From Mugil cephalus (lineage: Eukaryota; Chordata; Actinopteri; Mugiliformes; Mugilidae), in assembly GCF_022458985.1 (NCBI RefSeq), contig NC_061783.1, positions 16,809,913 to 16,873,912 on the forward strand: a stretch of DNA of 64,000 nucleotides, written 5' to 3'. Each line of letters opens with the position of its first letter. Position 1 is the first letter of the stretch. Shown here in pieces: positions 46,644 through 58,800 of this stretch. Both the position numbers and the translations under genes were made by a program. The notes beneath the pieces are model-generated. The model ran no database searches, had not been told where the DNA came from, and saw only the letters and a program-made list of their open reading frames with translations.

Positions 46644-47697
46644 TAGTAGTCTTCTTTTTTTTTATTAATCTTTGAGAGTTCTCGTCAATTCACAGCTACA
46701 GAAAGTGGAGTTCACATTTTAAATGACATGTTTGCACTGCACTGGTAGCTGAAATCTGAAAGGTGAAGAGAATTAAGAGCACAAAAAGGATTTTAAAGAT
46801 GCAATATCTCAGCTGATATTTGATCAGTATTTAATAATAAAAAAAAAATCCAGAAACTCCTTTTAGACAATAAAAAAAATCCTTAAACGTCAACATTTCC
46901 CTAATTATACACGTAAAAATGAAAAGAAAAATACCTGACTAGAATCGAAATTATCTGTGCATTGAAGAAAAATAACTAGAAAAACACAGAAGTTCTTGTT
47001 TCGCCAAGAATAATGATATGAGATCTAATCCTGAAGCATTCTTCAAGAACGTTCATAAAAGATGTAAAGAAGCATCAGTTTTATAAAGGTGCACAATATG
47101 TGTATTGGCTAATGTTTCATTCTCCACATGAAGTCACAATTTAAATCTTCCCCCAGTCATAGATCCTCGTAGTTTAATCAGCAGCTTTGTGATATATTTA
47201 AGATCTTTGTAGACTCTACAGATCTCATCTTCCAGTAGATCAATATTTACATGACACACAGAGGACGTTTTCCAACGGTTTTATTTACACTAAACTCTCT
47301 TGTGGTCAGTAAATGTAATGAATGCACTACATAATAAGTCAAGCTATCAAAGACATTAAATCAGGACACCTGACGCAGCAGGAAAAGCACAAGAGTAAAT
47401 AATCAAAACGTGACCTGTCTGCTTTGGTTTTTAGGTCCTACTGTTAAAACCGAATCACCGTTAGAGCTCAAAAAGGTCGAACATCACACTCAATTTTAAA
47501 CGTATTCGTCGTTCGTTACACACTACGCTGAAATGTGAAATGGCCTTTTTGTTTTGGCAGTGAGAGAATCTGAAGGCATCAGTTTTCTTTTTCTTTTTTT
47601 AAAATCTCCACACGATGACTGCGATCCAACAGACTGATCACTAGGCAGCGCGTCCGCACGTAACTGCAGCGGAGCCTTAACGTCTTTCCCGATTTCC
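46644..47697. other. nelfe-zbtb12 convergent spacer, including zbtb12 3' UTR
   Basis: About 1 kb, AT-rich. A minus-strand AATAAA (forward TTTATT at 47280-47285) is a plausible zbtb12 polyadenylation signal, 413 bp after its stop. In human, CFB and C2 lie in this part of the locus; nothing resembling them is present here. Confidence 0.55.
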
Positions 47698-49986
47698 TTA
47701 CTGATTCGCTTGTTCGGTAACCAGGCATTCCTGGTCCTCCTCTCGTATCCTTCCGGCCGCTCCTCTCTCCCGCTCCCTCTCCTCCTGCTCGTGCAGGGAG
47801 TTCTGCCCCGTGGTTTTACCGTGCTGCTCCTTCAGGTGGCGCCGCAAGGCGGGCTTGTGGGCGAAGCGGGCGTGGCAGTACGCGCACCGGTGCGGCCGCT
47901 CGCCGCTGTGGAGGTTCATGTGGTCTATCAGTGTGGATTTCTGGGTGAAAGTCTTGTAGCACAGCGGGCACTGGTGGGTCTTGCCGGCCCCTCGGTGCAC
48001 GGCCATGTGCCTGGTGAGGTTGGCGGCGTGCTGGAAGTGTTTGCCGCAGCACGGGCAGGCGTACAGCAGGTGGGTGGAGCGGGAGTGGATGGCCAGGGAG
48101 TGGGCCGAAGGGAAAGTCATGCCGCAGTGCTCGCAGATCACGGGGCCGGCGACGCTGGACGTGGACCCCACCACGGCGACGGACTCGTCCCCGCCCTCGT
48201 TCGTCCCCACAGTCGTCAAACCTGAACTCCCTTCGCCAGCGCCGCAGCTCGACTCGTCCAAGGAGAACTGGTTCAGACTGTTAGCTGCCATCGGCGACAA
48301 CCGCTCCCCCGGAGCGTCGCCCATGCTGAAGTCAAACTGCGGGAGTTCGACCGAAACGTAACTTCCAGCTGTCTTAAGCCCTTCTTGGCTGTAGTCCAGC
48401 CCAAAATTCCCTCCCAGTCCAGCAGACGAAAGGTACCACAAATCGTGGTGAGTAATAGCGGAAGGTCTTTTCTCCTGCGAGGAAACCCACCTTCTCCTCT
48501 TGAACCCCCTGCCTCGGCCCTTCCCTCGGCCCCGGCCGATTTTCGATTCGGACAGTCGGCGCCTGAAAGCGTGCAGAGACTCGGGCGAGTGTCCAGAACG
48601 GAGATCTTCGGCTCGATTCAAGTCGTATTCACCGCCCTCTCCTGTGATCACGACTCCTTCCGCCTCTGGGTATGAAGCATCTTGAGGTCCATCGGAGGGG
48701 GCTCCCTTCTCCACCTCTTTGTCTCGGTTACTCTGCTCATCTTCAGAGATGTACACTCTGAACACGTCGTAGTCCTCCTGCCGGGCCTCGTCGTCCTCGT
48801 CTGATCCGTGAACCTGTGACGCAATTAAGGTTTTACTCAAGTGTCTGTGGTTGTAACTACTCTGTGAAATATCTGCAATAATAATAATCTAATGTTTTAT
48901 GAGCTAAAAAAAAGCACCTTAATGCACGGTTCATCCAGCACCAGACTGTCTTCTTGGTGCTGGCTGCTTCCCTGAGCAGACGAGTTGCCGTTGATCTCCT
49001 CGACCGAGCGTATCACAGGGCTGTGGGAGGGAGGCGACGCGACTGCACGGACGCTGCCACTGACGATCACTGGTCTGGTCTCGCCCCCCTCTGCAGTAGT
49101 CTAGGAAACAAAACGAGAGGATGGGATTGAAAAACATACCTATGAAGTGTGCAGCGCTGCAAGCTACAAAAGTGCCGACGGTGCGATGTTCACTCGAAAA
49201 TGACCCAAAATACAAACAGCAAAAAACGTCTGTTCTGTCAAACTGACCTTCGACGGCTCGGGGCTCTTCAGCTGAACGTACTTCTCCAGCGCTCCTCTGC
49301 AACGCTCCACTATGTGCTCCATCTGAAAGTAGCTGGCGGCCGTCAGGTAGTTGACGATCTCCTCCGGGTTGAACCGCAGCACTCCGGTGTAGCAGGACTG
49401 GAGCAGATCGTACACCACTGTGGAGCTATACAGCATGGACACCTGGACAGAAATGTGGAAACAGACACATGGACCTGTTTTCCTTCTGCGCAACATCCCA
49501 TTTTTACATTGATATTGTGCAATAACTAATTTTTTCATATACATATTTCTTTATATGTTATTGGACTCAACATGTGCAGTAATTTCCCTCCGTGCAATGC
49601 CCCATATTCAATGTTATTATAGAGCAACAACTCAGAACACTTGTACACACACATACATATATATATATATATTTACATTGATGTGTGTATTGTTATTCTA
49701 TTTGCCTACTTATTTTACATATTCTTGTTGCTCTTTGTTCTGAACACTAATACACACTGAGACAGCGTTAATGTGGACGTACCTGTAGCTTGGGTGACGG
49801 GTTGAGGAGGAACTGGTCCCTCAGGAAGGGGGAGCAGGCGGCCAGGACCACCTTGTGTCCCCTGAATATCTGGTTGTTGCTGGCCACGATGGTGATGTCG
49901 CAGAAATGCTGCCGGGACCTCAGCGAATTCATGTGCTTCAGGGTCATGTCCCCGTGTCCCGGTAGCCGGAAACACACCATCGCCAT
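47698..49986 (-). CDS. zbtb12: zbtb12-like BTB/POZ C2H2 zinc-finger transcription factor
   Basis: BTB zinc-finger nuclear protein, presumably a DNA-binding transcriptional regulator. Coding exons: 49783-49986, 49248-49442, 48918-49100, 47698-48813, giving 565 residues. The BTB domain is at about residues 1-125 ([55 protein letters not shown]). The linker is acidic, then has a basic Gly-Arg stretch ([17 protein letters not shown]) that looks like an NLS with AT-hook character. Four C2H2 fingers start at about C421, C448, C476 and C504. The tail contains KTTGQN and an E/R-rich segment. The start is fixed by acceptor CGTCAG and GAAAGATGG. Assignment to ZBTB12 rests on the BTB sequence, the four fingers and the position between nelfe and ehmt2; another ZBTB paralog is less likely. 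Confidence 0.85.
49643..49673. repeat. AC/AT microsatellite in zbtb12 intron 2
   Basis: An (AC)n run turning into (AT)n. The surrounding intron (about 49500-49770) has GTGCAATA phrases similar to fish LINE tails. Confidence 0.75.
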
Positions 49987-49991
49987 CTTTC

Positions 49992-51372
49992 CTGACGAGA
50001 AAAACGATGACGTGTGTGTGTTTAAGCCCACGTTAGAAACTCGTGTTTCCATCAAAAGTTGCAAAAACAACAGGCAAAAAAAAAAAATAATTGTTATCCC
50101 TCGATGAAACGATGGACACACCCAGAATGAGATAATGTAGCTTAGCTTAGGGGGGAACTTAAGTCATGTCACGGCAGGAATGTGAGCTTCATTTCTGACT
50201 GGCAAATAGATACATTTGGTATGTTTGTCGGTGTAAAGAGGCCGGGAAAGGGGAGAACACAATGCAAATTTTGCTGTTCTGTTCGGTCCCAGCAGTTAAA
50301 ACACACAATCCAGTTTTTCAGGCTCATTCTTATCCAGAGGGCTTAAAAGTCTTAAACCGACAGCAAAACAGCTCATATGAAGTACATATGTAGCCTGTAT
50401 AGGCATCTTTTTTCCTATTTAGAGGGTTATTTTAAATACACATGATGGCCAGAACGGCATTTTGCACAGTTGCTCTTGCTGCACATCTCATACCAACAAA
50501 CACACTGCAACAAATGTAAAATGTGTTACTGCTACAGGGTCAAACACACAATCAGAGCTGAAACAAGTTCAGCTTGTGATGAGCTGATTACGAACCGACA
50601 CAAACATTCATTTGTAACCATTTGGAGTTTCAGTCATTTTTTTCCTCAAGCAAATGTCTGATTTCAGTTTCAGTGTTTTGTTTTTCTTAGTCATATATAT
50701 ACATATATAACAGTAAAAACAATATTTTTTAGATTACTGATTAGCTATACAGAGCAGTGTGAAAATGCCACGTTGTGGTCCTTAAAATTGTCATCAATAT
50801 AAAAAAAAACTAAAGGATTTACCATAACTTGCTGCTATTTGCAAGTGACAAATAAAAATCAAACTAATTTAAAATCCAGACTATTTCCTTGAAATATAAA
50901 CACAAAGACAAGACAAAGTAGCATCTCATTAACCTTACGAGTTATAATAACACCCTCCACCATAGTAGATGATGCCAAACCTCAAATCACAAGTTAATTT
51001 AGACGACACTGTCCATAAATCGACAGCTTTTAATTGAGCTATGTTGAAAAGTTAGGTTAGCCAGCATTTCAGTGCGTGAAATAAGACACTTTTTTAAAAA
51101 ATAAATAAAATTGTAACTCGTCTATAATAAACTGATGTTATTTATGTGACTGGTGTGATTGGAATTGAAGGTTGCAAGGTTGAAAACTGATAATAAATCA
51201 GATCCCCTCTCCACCACCACCCCCCCATCTTTATAGCCCTGCTAGCTAGCTCACTTGACTGGATGTTAGCTATCGTTAGCCACCAACTAACAGCCAAGAC
51301 GAATCCTTATTAACTTATTGTCTCATCTGCTAGTATCCAGCCGGCTATTATCAAACTTTTCCCATCACTCAC
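49992..51372 (-). other. zbtb12 intron 1
   Basis: A 1.4-kb AT-rich intron with no recognised exon. A short tatatacatatata run lies near 50694. Confidence 0.5.
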
Positions 51373-51480
51373 CTTCGTCTCCTCCCTGGCTGGACGTCTT
51401 GAGAGCTTTCTAAAAGACGAAGTTTGATGGAGCGGCGCAACTAACGTTACAGCGGCAGTGTCCGCTCATCCCTAACAACC
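51373..51480 (-). other. zbtb12: Presumed zbtb12 5' non-coding exon
   Basis: On the minus strand, GAGACGAAG|GTGAGTGATG gives a strong donor at 51373/51372, upstream of the exon 2 acceptor at 49992/49991. The 5' boundary is not defined by sequence; the 51480 limit is approximate. Confidence 0.45.
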
Positions 51481-52324
51481 GTAACTAGCTTCCACCGCGA
51501 TGTCTGTTTACTTTTCGGCCTTTTTTGTGGGGGGAGGAGGAGGAGAGAGGGAGGGGGGGCATCTCGTGACAACAAACACAAGCCGAAGATGTTTCGTTAC
51601 TTATTGAAGCTGACTTTGAATCGGTTTTCGTCGGAGGCTCCTCTTCACTTTCAGTGGTAAAAGCGGAGCACGTACGCTGACTTCTGATCAGTGCCGATGA
51701 TGTGTCATGCGCAGAAGAGGCGATTCTTGGAAGTGAATCGGGAAGAGACGAACGAGAGGCGGCTCTCCACGTCTGAATTCCTTCTCTGACCCGACAGGAG
51801 GGGAGGACATAAGTGAAAGGATTGTTATTATTTCAGGTCCATAAAACAAGCTTTTAAACACATTCCGATACCACAACACACTAAGACTTATTTGCACTTT
51901 AGACTGTTCTCCTCCAGGTACCAACAGATAAGGAGCCCGGGCCTACCGGCGCCTTTGGAACATCTGGCGAGATAAGACTCATAAATTTAGCGTAGGTGCA
52001 GAACCTCTCAGAAGTAGGCTCATTCCATGCTTTGATCGGGGTTTATGTCGTGTGTGGTAAATCTAAAGAAAAATCTTAAATTCTACTCGCTTAATCTTTA
52101 ATTTCGGAAAATCAGATCCTGTTTGCGTCCTCATTTCCATTCAGTTACTTCTTACCATCGCCAAAATATTCTCTGTGTTAATGCAGAAACCTATTGTTGA
52201 CTGTTTTAAATCTTATTTAAAGTGTTTGGTTCGAAAGTTCGGTCTGAGGTTGCCCTCTGGCTGTCTGGTTACATTTTACCGACTCTCTTATTGTATATTT
52301 ATCGTATTATTTTATTGGTTTGAT

Positions 52325-52500
52325 GATGGGTTAGGAGTTTGCATGTTCTCCTTGTGTCTGCATAAATTTTCTTTGGGTACTCTGGTTTCCTCCCCCCTTC
52401 AAGATCATGGAGGAGAGACTTATTAGATTAACTGGTGACCTGTCCGGGGTGTATCCCACCTCTCTCTAGTGAGGCTAAGCGGTAGCAGAAGATGAGATGA
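52325..52500. repeat. Common fish interspersed repeat (ttctcc..ggtgacctgtccggggtgta)
   Basis: Carries 'gtttgcatgttctccttgtg', 'tttgggtactctggtttcctcc', 'ggtgacctgtccggggtgta' and 'taagcggtagcagaagatga' in the order of one of the most frequent teleost repeats. Family name not assigned. Confidence 0.7.
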
Positions 52501-52673
52501 TTGGTTTGGTTTTATTCATTGTTATTGTATTATACTCTGCATACTGTGTCCCTCTGTATTATTGGGGTTTTACTTGCATGGTACTTGTTTTGTATACTCT
52601 CACTTTTGGCATTTTGGTTCAACTTATGTTGTTTTAAATGTGAATTATAAATAAAGTGACCTGACTAAATAAA

Positions 52674-52750
52674 GAGCCGATCGAGAGCCGAACGAGCCGA
52701 CTCTTGTTAAGGAGCCGTGGCAAACGAATCGACTCTCAGAAAAGAGCCGA
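52674..52750. repeat. GAGCCGA motif cluster upstream of ehmt2
   Basis: GAGCCGA occurs four times (52674, 52685, 52694 and 52744) with related ggagccgt and cgaatcgactct pieces between. This could be the terminal part of a hAT-like element or a regulatory cluster. It ends 100 bp before the ehmt2 start codon. Confidence 0.5.
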
Positions 52751-52849
52751 ATTGCCCGTCTCGAGCGGTCCCCCGATCAATCGGAGAAGTGGGCGTGGCT
52801 CACCTGGTGACGCAAGCACGTTGATATACGTCGACGTTCACTGAGAAAC

Positions 52850-55800
52850 ATGTCGGCATCTGAGACAACGACAAAGGTAGCAAACCTACTACATCTCGAA
52901 ATGGCACGCTAACGAAATTTACTCTTATTTACCTTCTTGCGAGCACGCCCGCCTTCTTAGCAACGCGACGCAAACGAAGCTGCCGTGTGCTTCCTTGCAT
53001 ATGTTTTTATTCGCCAGCATAGCTCTTCGTTGCAAGCTGTGCTACACTGCTAGCTGTGTTAGCCTACAACAGTTTTGTGTTAACTAAAGGTTTGCTCTGA
53101 TGTTGCTGTCGATTGTGTGTATTCGTTGATCAGTTACATGCTTTTACTTTGCGTTTATCATATCTAAAGACATTTGTATTCATTATATTTTTTGCATCAG
53201 GCTCAAAGCAACTGTTGAGACAAACTATTATACTAATGACTTATGCTAGAAAAAAAAAGAAAAAAAAAACATAACCAAAAAAAGACTTAAGCAGCAAACG
53301 TAGTGAATCTAGCTTGACATTTCTTTTTATTTACGCACCATTTTTGCGGTGAGGATCGTGCTTTCATTTGTGTTAAAGGTATGAATGGGTTGATTGATGG
53401 CGGCAGGAAAGATCAGGTTTATTTTGGAAAGGCTGAAGCGGAAACTGGTCTCCGCAGGTCCACTAAACATATTCTTAGTTATAGACGCATTTAAAAACCG
53501 TGAGACAAAGTGTGTATGTGCATGTATAGGGACCGGATACTTAGATTAGGCGCATAATCAGAGTTTTAAGCTCTAACTGTGGATGTCATTGTGAACAGTG
53601 CCCATATGAAAAGTCTGCTCACCCACTTTAAAACATCTGGCTTTTGTGACGTGAACATTGTAACAGAACGTTTGCACCTTTTAATATAAAAAATAGAGCT
53701 TATTTATTTCTACCCCAGACCTAATTGATACATTAAAGACAAAAGTTATGCTATGAAACAGTTAAAAATAGTCATCAACAAGTGGAGAAAATGTGTCACA
53801 ACTGTGACATTATAAAGAACCAGGTGTTCTTGAAAAAAAAAAAAGTCAAATTATCACACACACACCAAAAAAACACACAATTTTAACAATATCTTCTACT
53901 TTTTTTTTTAAAGTTTTTGCCATACAGTGTTGTCCCCCTTCCTGATTGTTTGTCACACCTAAATGTTTCAGATCATCAAACTAATTTAAATATAAGGCAA
54001 AGATAACACAACTACACATCCAAATCTACATGGCGCTGTGTTTAAAAAAAAAAAAAGAAAAGTTTTTGCCCCTCCAGTTAAAACATAACTGTGGTTCATC
54101 ACACCTAAGTTAATTTCTCTAGCCACATCCAGGCCTGATTACTGCCACACCTGTTCTCAATCAAGAAATCACTGAAATGAGACCTGCTTGACATAGTGAA
54201 ATAGACCAAAAGATACACAACTGCACATCACGCCAAGATCGAAAGAACTCAGGAGCAAATTAGAACGATAGCAATTGAGATTTACCAGTCTGGAAACGGA
54301 TATAAAGCCGTTTCTAAAACTTTATTATTAACGTTATTTACCCCAAGAGAACAGCTACAACTCATCGAAGAGGTACAAAAGACCCCACAACAACATCCAC
54401 AGAACTGCAGGCCTCACTTGCCTCAGATAAGGTCAGTGTTCATGACTCCCATCATAAGAAAGAGACTGGGGGAAAAACGGCCGGTATGGCAGAGATCCAA
54501 GAAAACTCTGCTGAGAACAAAGAACATGAAGTGAGAAGTTGCATTTTATGGAATGTGTGTCCCATTACATCTGGTGTAAAGGTAACAGCGCATTTCAGAA
54601 AAAGAACATCATATGAACAGCAAAATCTAGTGGTGGTACCGTGATGGTCTGGGGCTGTTTTGCTGCTTGAAGACCTGGAAGACTTGCTGTGATAACTGGA
54701 ACCATGAATTCTGCTGTCAACCCAAAAAAATCCTGAAGGAGAATGTCCGACCATCTGTTAGGGACCACAAGCTGAAGAGAATATGGATTCTGCAGCAGGA
54801 CAATGATCCAAAACACCCCAGGAAGTCCACTTCTGAATGGGTGAAGAAAAACTAAATGAAGACTTGGAGCGGCCTAGTTGAAACTTAAAAAGACAGTCAT
54901 GCTCAGAAACCCTCCAGTTTGGCTGAATTACAACAATTCTACGAAGATGAATGGGACATAATTCCTCCACAGCACCGTAAAAGACTCATTGCAAGTCATC
55001 ACAATCACTTGATGGCAGTTGTTGCTGATAAGGGTGGCCCAACATACTATTAAGTTTAGGGGGCAATGACTTTTTCATGCAGGGCCATGTAGGTTTGGAT
55101 ATCATTTTCTGTTTAGTTGGGTTATCTTCGCCTAATATTTCAATTTTTTTGAAGATCTGAAACATTTAATTGTGACAAACATGAAGAAAAATTAGAAAAC
55201 AGGAAGTTGGGAAACAATTTTTCACACCACCGTACATAGGTCACCATTTATGTCTAAACTTTTATATGTAAATTTAGCATCAACTCTTTAAACACAGTAG
55301 GATCGCATGTGTAAATAGCAGTGATATGGTGTGCAAGCTAAATAATTTAATCCTCTTGTGGCTGCTTGAACTACAGTGGATGTGTAGTTTCCTGCTCTGT
55401 AGCGCCCAATACATTACCTGCTTATAAAAGGATGGATTTATTTTGTTGTTTTCCAGGAGCCCCCTGAAAAAGATGACACAGAAACACCAGCAGAGTCATT
55501 AGCAGGACCAAGTCAAGTAAAGGAAGGTGTGTGTGTACAGCTAGCTCACAGATGATGTATATATATCGTACACAAATTTCCAGAATCCTCGTTTAATTTT
55601 CATGCGAAACTCTGAATGTTCGTCAGATAATGCAGCCTCCCCCACCACGTCTGCTGCTGCTGCTGCTAAGAAGACAGAGCCTATGGGTGGTATGCCGTCA
55701 GTTTTGTCGTCTCAGCAGCCTGGGAAGGACAAACCTCGAGAGGACGGAGAGAAATGCTCGCCTGCCTCGTCCCCACAGAACAAACCTGCCGCAGGTGAGA

Positions 55801-58800
55801 CTCCGGTGCAGAAAACTTTGGTTTTTGATCCTGAAACTTTTTCACTGACTTAATCTCAACATAGTGATGCATCATGAATATTTTAGTCCTAGTTAAAATG
55901 TCCCGGAGGTCTAATACAGTGATACTTAATTTGGTATCAACCACAAGGTACCAAAGTGTTGTACAGACTAGAGGTGAAACAAAGGGAAATTGATGTGATG
56001 CTTCTTGTCATCACCATTATTTATCTCTCTTCTCACAGGACATGCAACAAAGTCCCTTCCGTCGCCGTCCTCCTTGTCTCTGCCTTCATGTCCTTCCACG
56101 TCTTTAACGGTGCCCCCCGGCCGAGCGAAGATGAGCGTCTCTGGGCCCGGCAGCAGTAAATCCATCCTTCCACCCGCTCCTTCCTCCTCCTCATCCTCCT
56201 CTGCCACGGCTTCCTCTTCTCCATCCGTCTCCCCTGCCCCACCCAAGATCCACCGGGCACGAAAGACCATGAACAGGCCTCCACCAGGGCAGGTGAGAGG
56301 GAGAGGGGTAAAGTACTCATGTTTTTATTTATTTATTCATTTATTTTTTCATTATTATTTGTGCGACTTATCATTTTTGTTCAACAGACGAGTCACATTG
56401 AGCCACCAGCTGGATCTGCGACTCCCTCCGGCTCCTCTGACTCTGAAACTGGTCGGTAAAAAATATGACTTAAATGAGCTTTAATTTAAAAATAACATGC
56501 ATGCAGTCATGCAAATAACTTTGTCTTGCTTCTCAACAGTTGCGAAAAGGATGAAACTCGGTCACACGTCAAACAGCACACCTGAGAAGTCTGAAAATAT
56601 TCCAGACGAGGTTCAGACTGCGGTAAGATCACGCCTGATTTAAAGGATGTAGCTTCAGTTCTTCATGTTCCCCGTCCTCTAATCTTTTTTTTTTTTTGAT
56701 TTCTTTTAAGACTCGGGAAGAAAAGCTGTTCCATAAAAAGACAGAGACTGTTACAAAGGCCGCGCCTTTGAAGAAGAACAACAGCTTCGAGTTAGAGGAG
56801 GACGGAGGCGACAAAATTCCCGTTTCGAGTCCATCCACACGAGATTCAGAGAAGGTTTGAGGATCTATAACCTGCTTATTTTTTTTCTGTTTAAAAAAGA
56901 AAGTCGAGGCGATTTAAAACTTGTTTTCCTTTTTTATAAGTTGGAGGACGGTGGGGGAGAATTGAGGCAGCGAGCGAAGGACATCGAGGGGCCAATGAAC
57001 ACGTCAGACCACGTGAGTGATACTTTATTACTAGTGTTTCTTATCTAGCTATGACCATCTGAGGCCTGTTAACTGCCCCCGTAGCCAACTAGCCTGTTAG
57101 CACGGTACTGACAGGAAACTGCAATAAAATGATTAATGGTTCCTCTTCCTTTTTTTTTGTTTAGACTACTTAGACCCAACCAGGAAAGGAATAGTTTGTT
57201 TTTTTTTGCCAAATTTGGAAAAACATGGCAGTGGAGTCTAATAACACAAAGCGTCTCATTATCTTTAAACCAAAACCAGCTTCTGAATAAAATCCCCCGA
57301 ATAGTTTTAATAGGTATCATTTATCTGTCGTGGTTACGTATTCCAATAAGAAACTTAATTTGTGAGCCTTAAATGAGCTTTTCTACTTGTTTGCAGATAC
57401 ATTGTGTAAGGGCCTAAACTAATATTTATGTCTTAATAATCTTTATCTCGAAGATATTACAGTTATATTTAGTTTAGAAGATAAAGATACTGACACAGCT
57501 GAGTCCTTTAAGTAAATTTACTTGTACAAAATTGACTAATGTGTTAAATCATCACTTTAGTACCTTTTTTTTTTTTTTTACATGACCTGCTTCCACATGC
57601 AAAATAATGTGAAGACAGGTTTTGTGAAATAAGCATAAAACTGTTGCTCCTTAGCGCTGCTAGTGGTCAAAACTCCACATTACACCCTTTAACACCTCGC
57701 AGCCTTGGTCCACGTTCTACCTCGTTTAGTAAAATTTAATTAAACTTGAATAACATTTTTTTTGTCATTCAGATATATATTCTGAATTTGTTCCTCGCAG
57801 AGTTCGGAGTCTGAAACGCACAGAGTCGTCCAGAGCAGGAATGAGAGCGAGGACTCTTCATGGCCGCCTTCGGATCAGCACAAAGGGAGGGACACGGGGG
57901 ATGATGTGGAGGCGGTGGGAGGTGAGTAGGGATTCTCTTTGATTTGTTAAAGAGAAAATATAATTTGTAGTTTTTCTATATCTAAATGTGTAGTGTCTTT
58001 TGAAGTTACATCCTACCTCAGAAATGTGTCTGAGAATTAAAGGAATCTTCAGTCATAATTTGTCTGCAAGCTCATACGATTTGAGTTGAGTGTATCATTA
58101 CTTCCCTAGAGTTGAGTTTTCTAAAACCGGTCTCATCTTAAAAAAAACAAAAAAAAAAAAACAAAGTCAAGTACATAATGTCTTCAAATATATGTGGTTT
58201 GTCCTCAACAGGAAGTTCTGCAGAGTACACAGAGGTTCCTTTGGGTGCTCTGGACATCGCTGCTGCTGACAGTCTGACACTTTCTCCTCATGCAGGTACA
58301 TGTTAGACCGATGCTGTACTGTCGATATACAGTCCCCTCCAAAAGTATTGCAACAGCAAGGCAAAGCCCCTTGTTTTTGTTGTTCACTGAGGACATTTGG
58401 GTTTAAGATCAAAAGATGAGACAAGAGTTCAGAACGTCGGCTTTTATTTCCTGGTATTTACATCTAGATGTGTTAAGCAACTTGGGAAATATCACCGTTT
58501 GTATCATGTATAGATGAGCAAAAGTAAAAAACATTTAACACTTGGTGGCCTAACCCTTGTTTGCAATGATCGAAATCACAAAACTGTTGCATTCTTCATT
58601 TGTGATGCTATTCTCAGGCTTTTTACCACAGCTTCTTTCAGTTCTGGTTTATCATAGTAGTAAGTCACACCAGACGGAAGAATGTTTGCATGAACGTTCT
58701 CTGAAATGACTTCAGTGACGACGTGTGAAGGAAAGATTCAGAAGGTCTTTCCTTCCTGTTACATCTACTAAAAATACTATTGCACCTAAAGGTTCAATAC

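Larger units (their letters stand above)
51481..52849. promoter_or_regulatory. zbtb12 / ehmt2 divergent spacer
   Basis: About 1.4 kb between the zbtb12 leader and the ehmt2 start codon. GC-richer ends flank an AT-rich middle that holds the fish repeat and the GAGCCGA cluster. Promoters of both genes should be here, but no core element was recognised. Confidence 0.45.

Noticed and set aside
47710-48225. Long plus-strand open frame (171 codons)
   Set aside because: It is antisense to the zbtb12 zinc-finger exon, whose minus-strand frame has clear C2H2 and family sequence; the open frame results from high GC.
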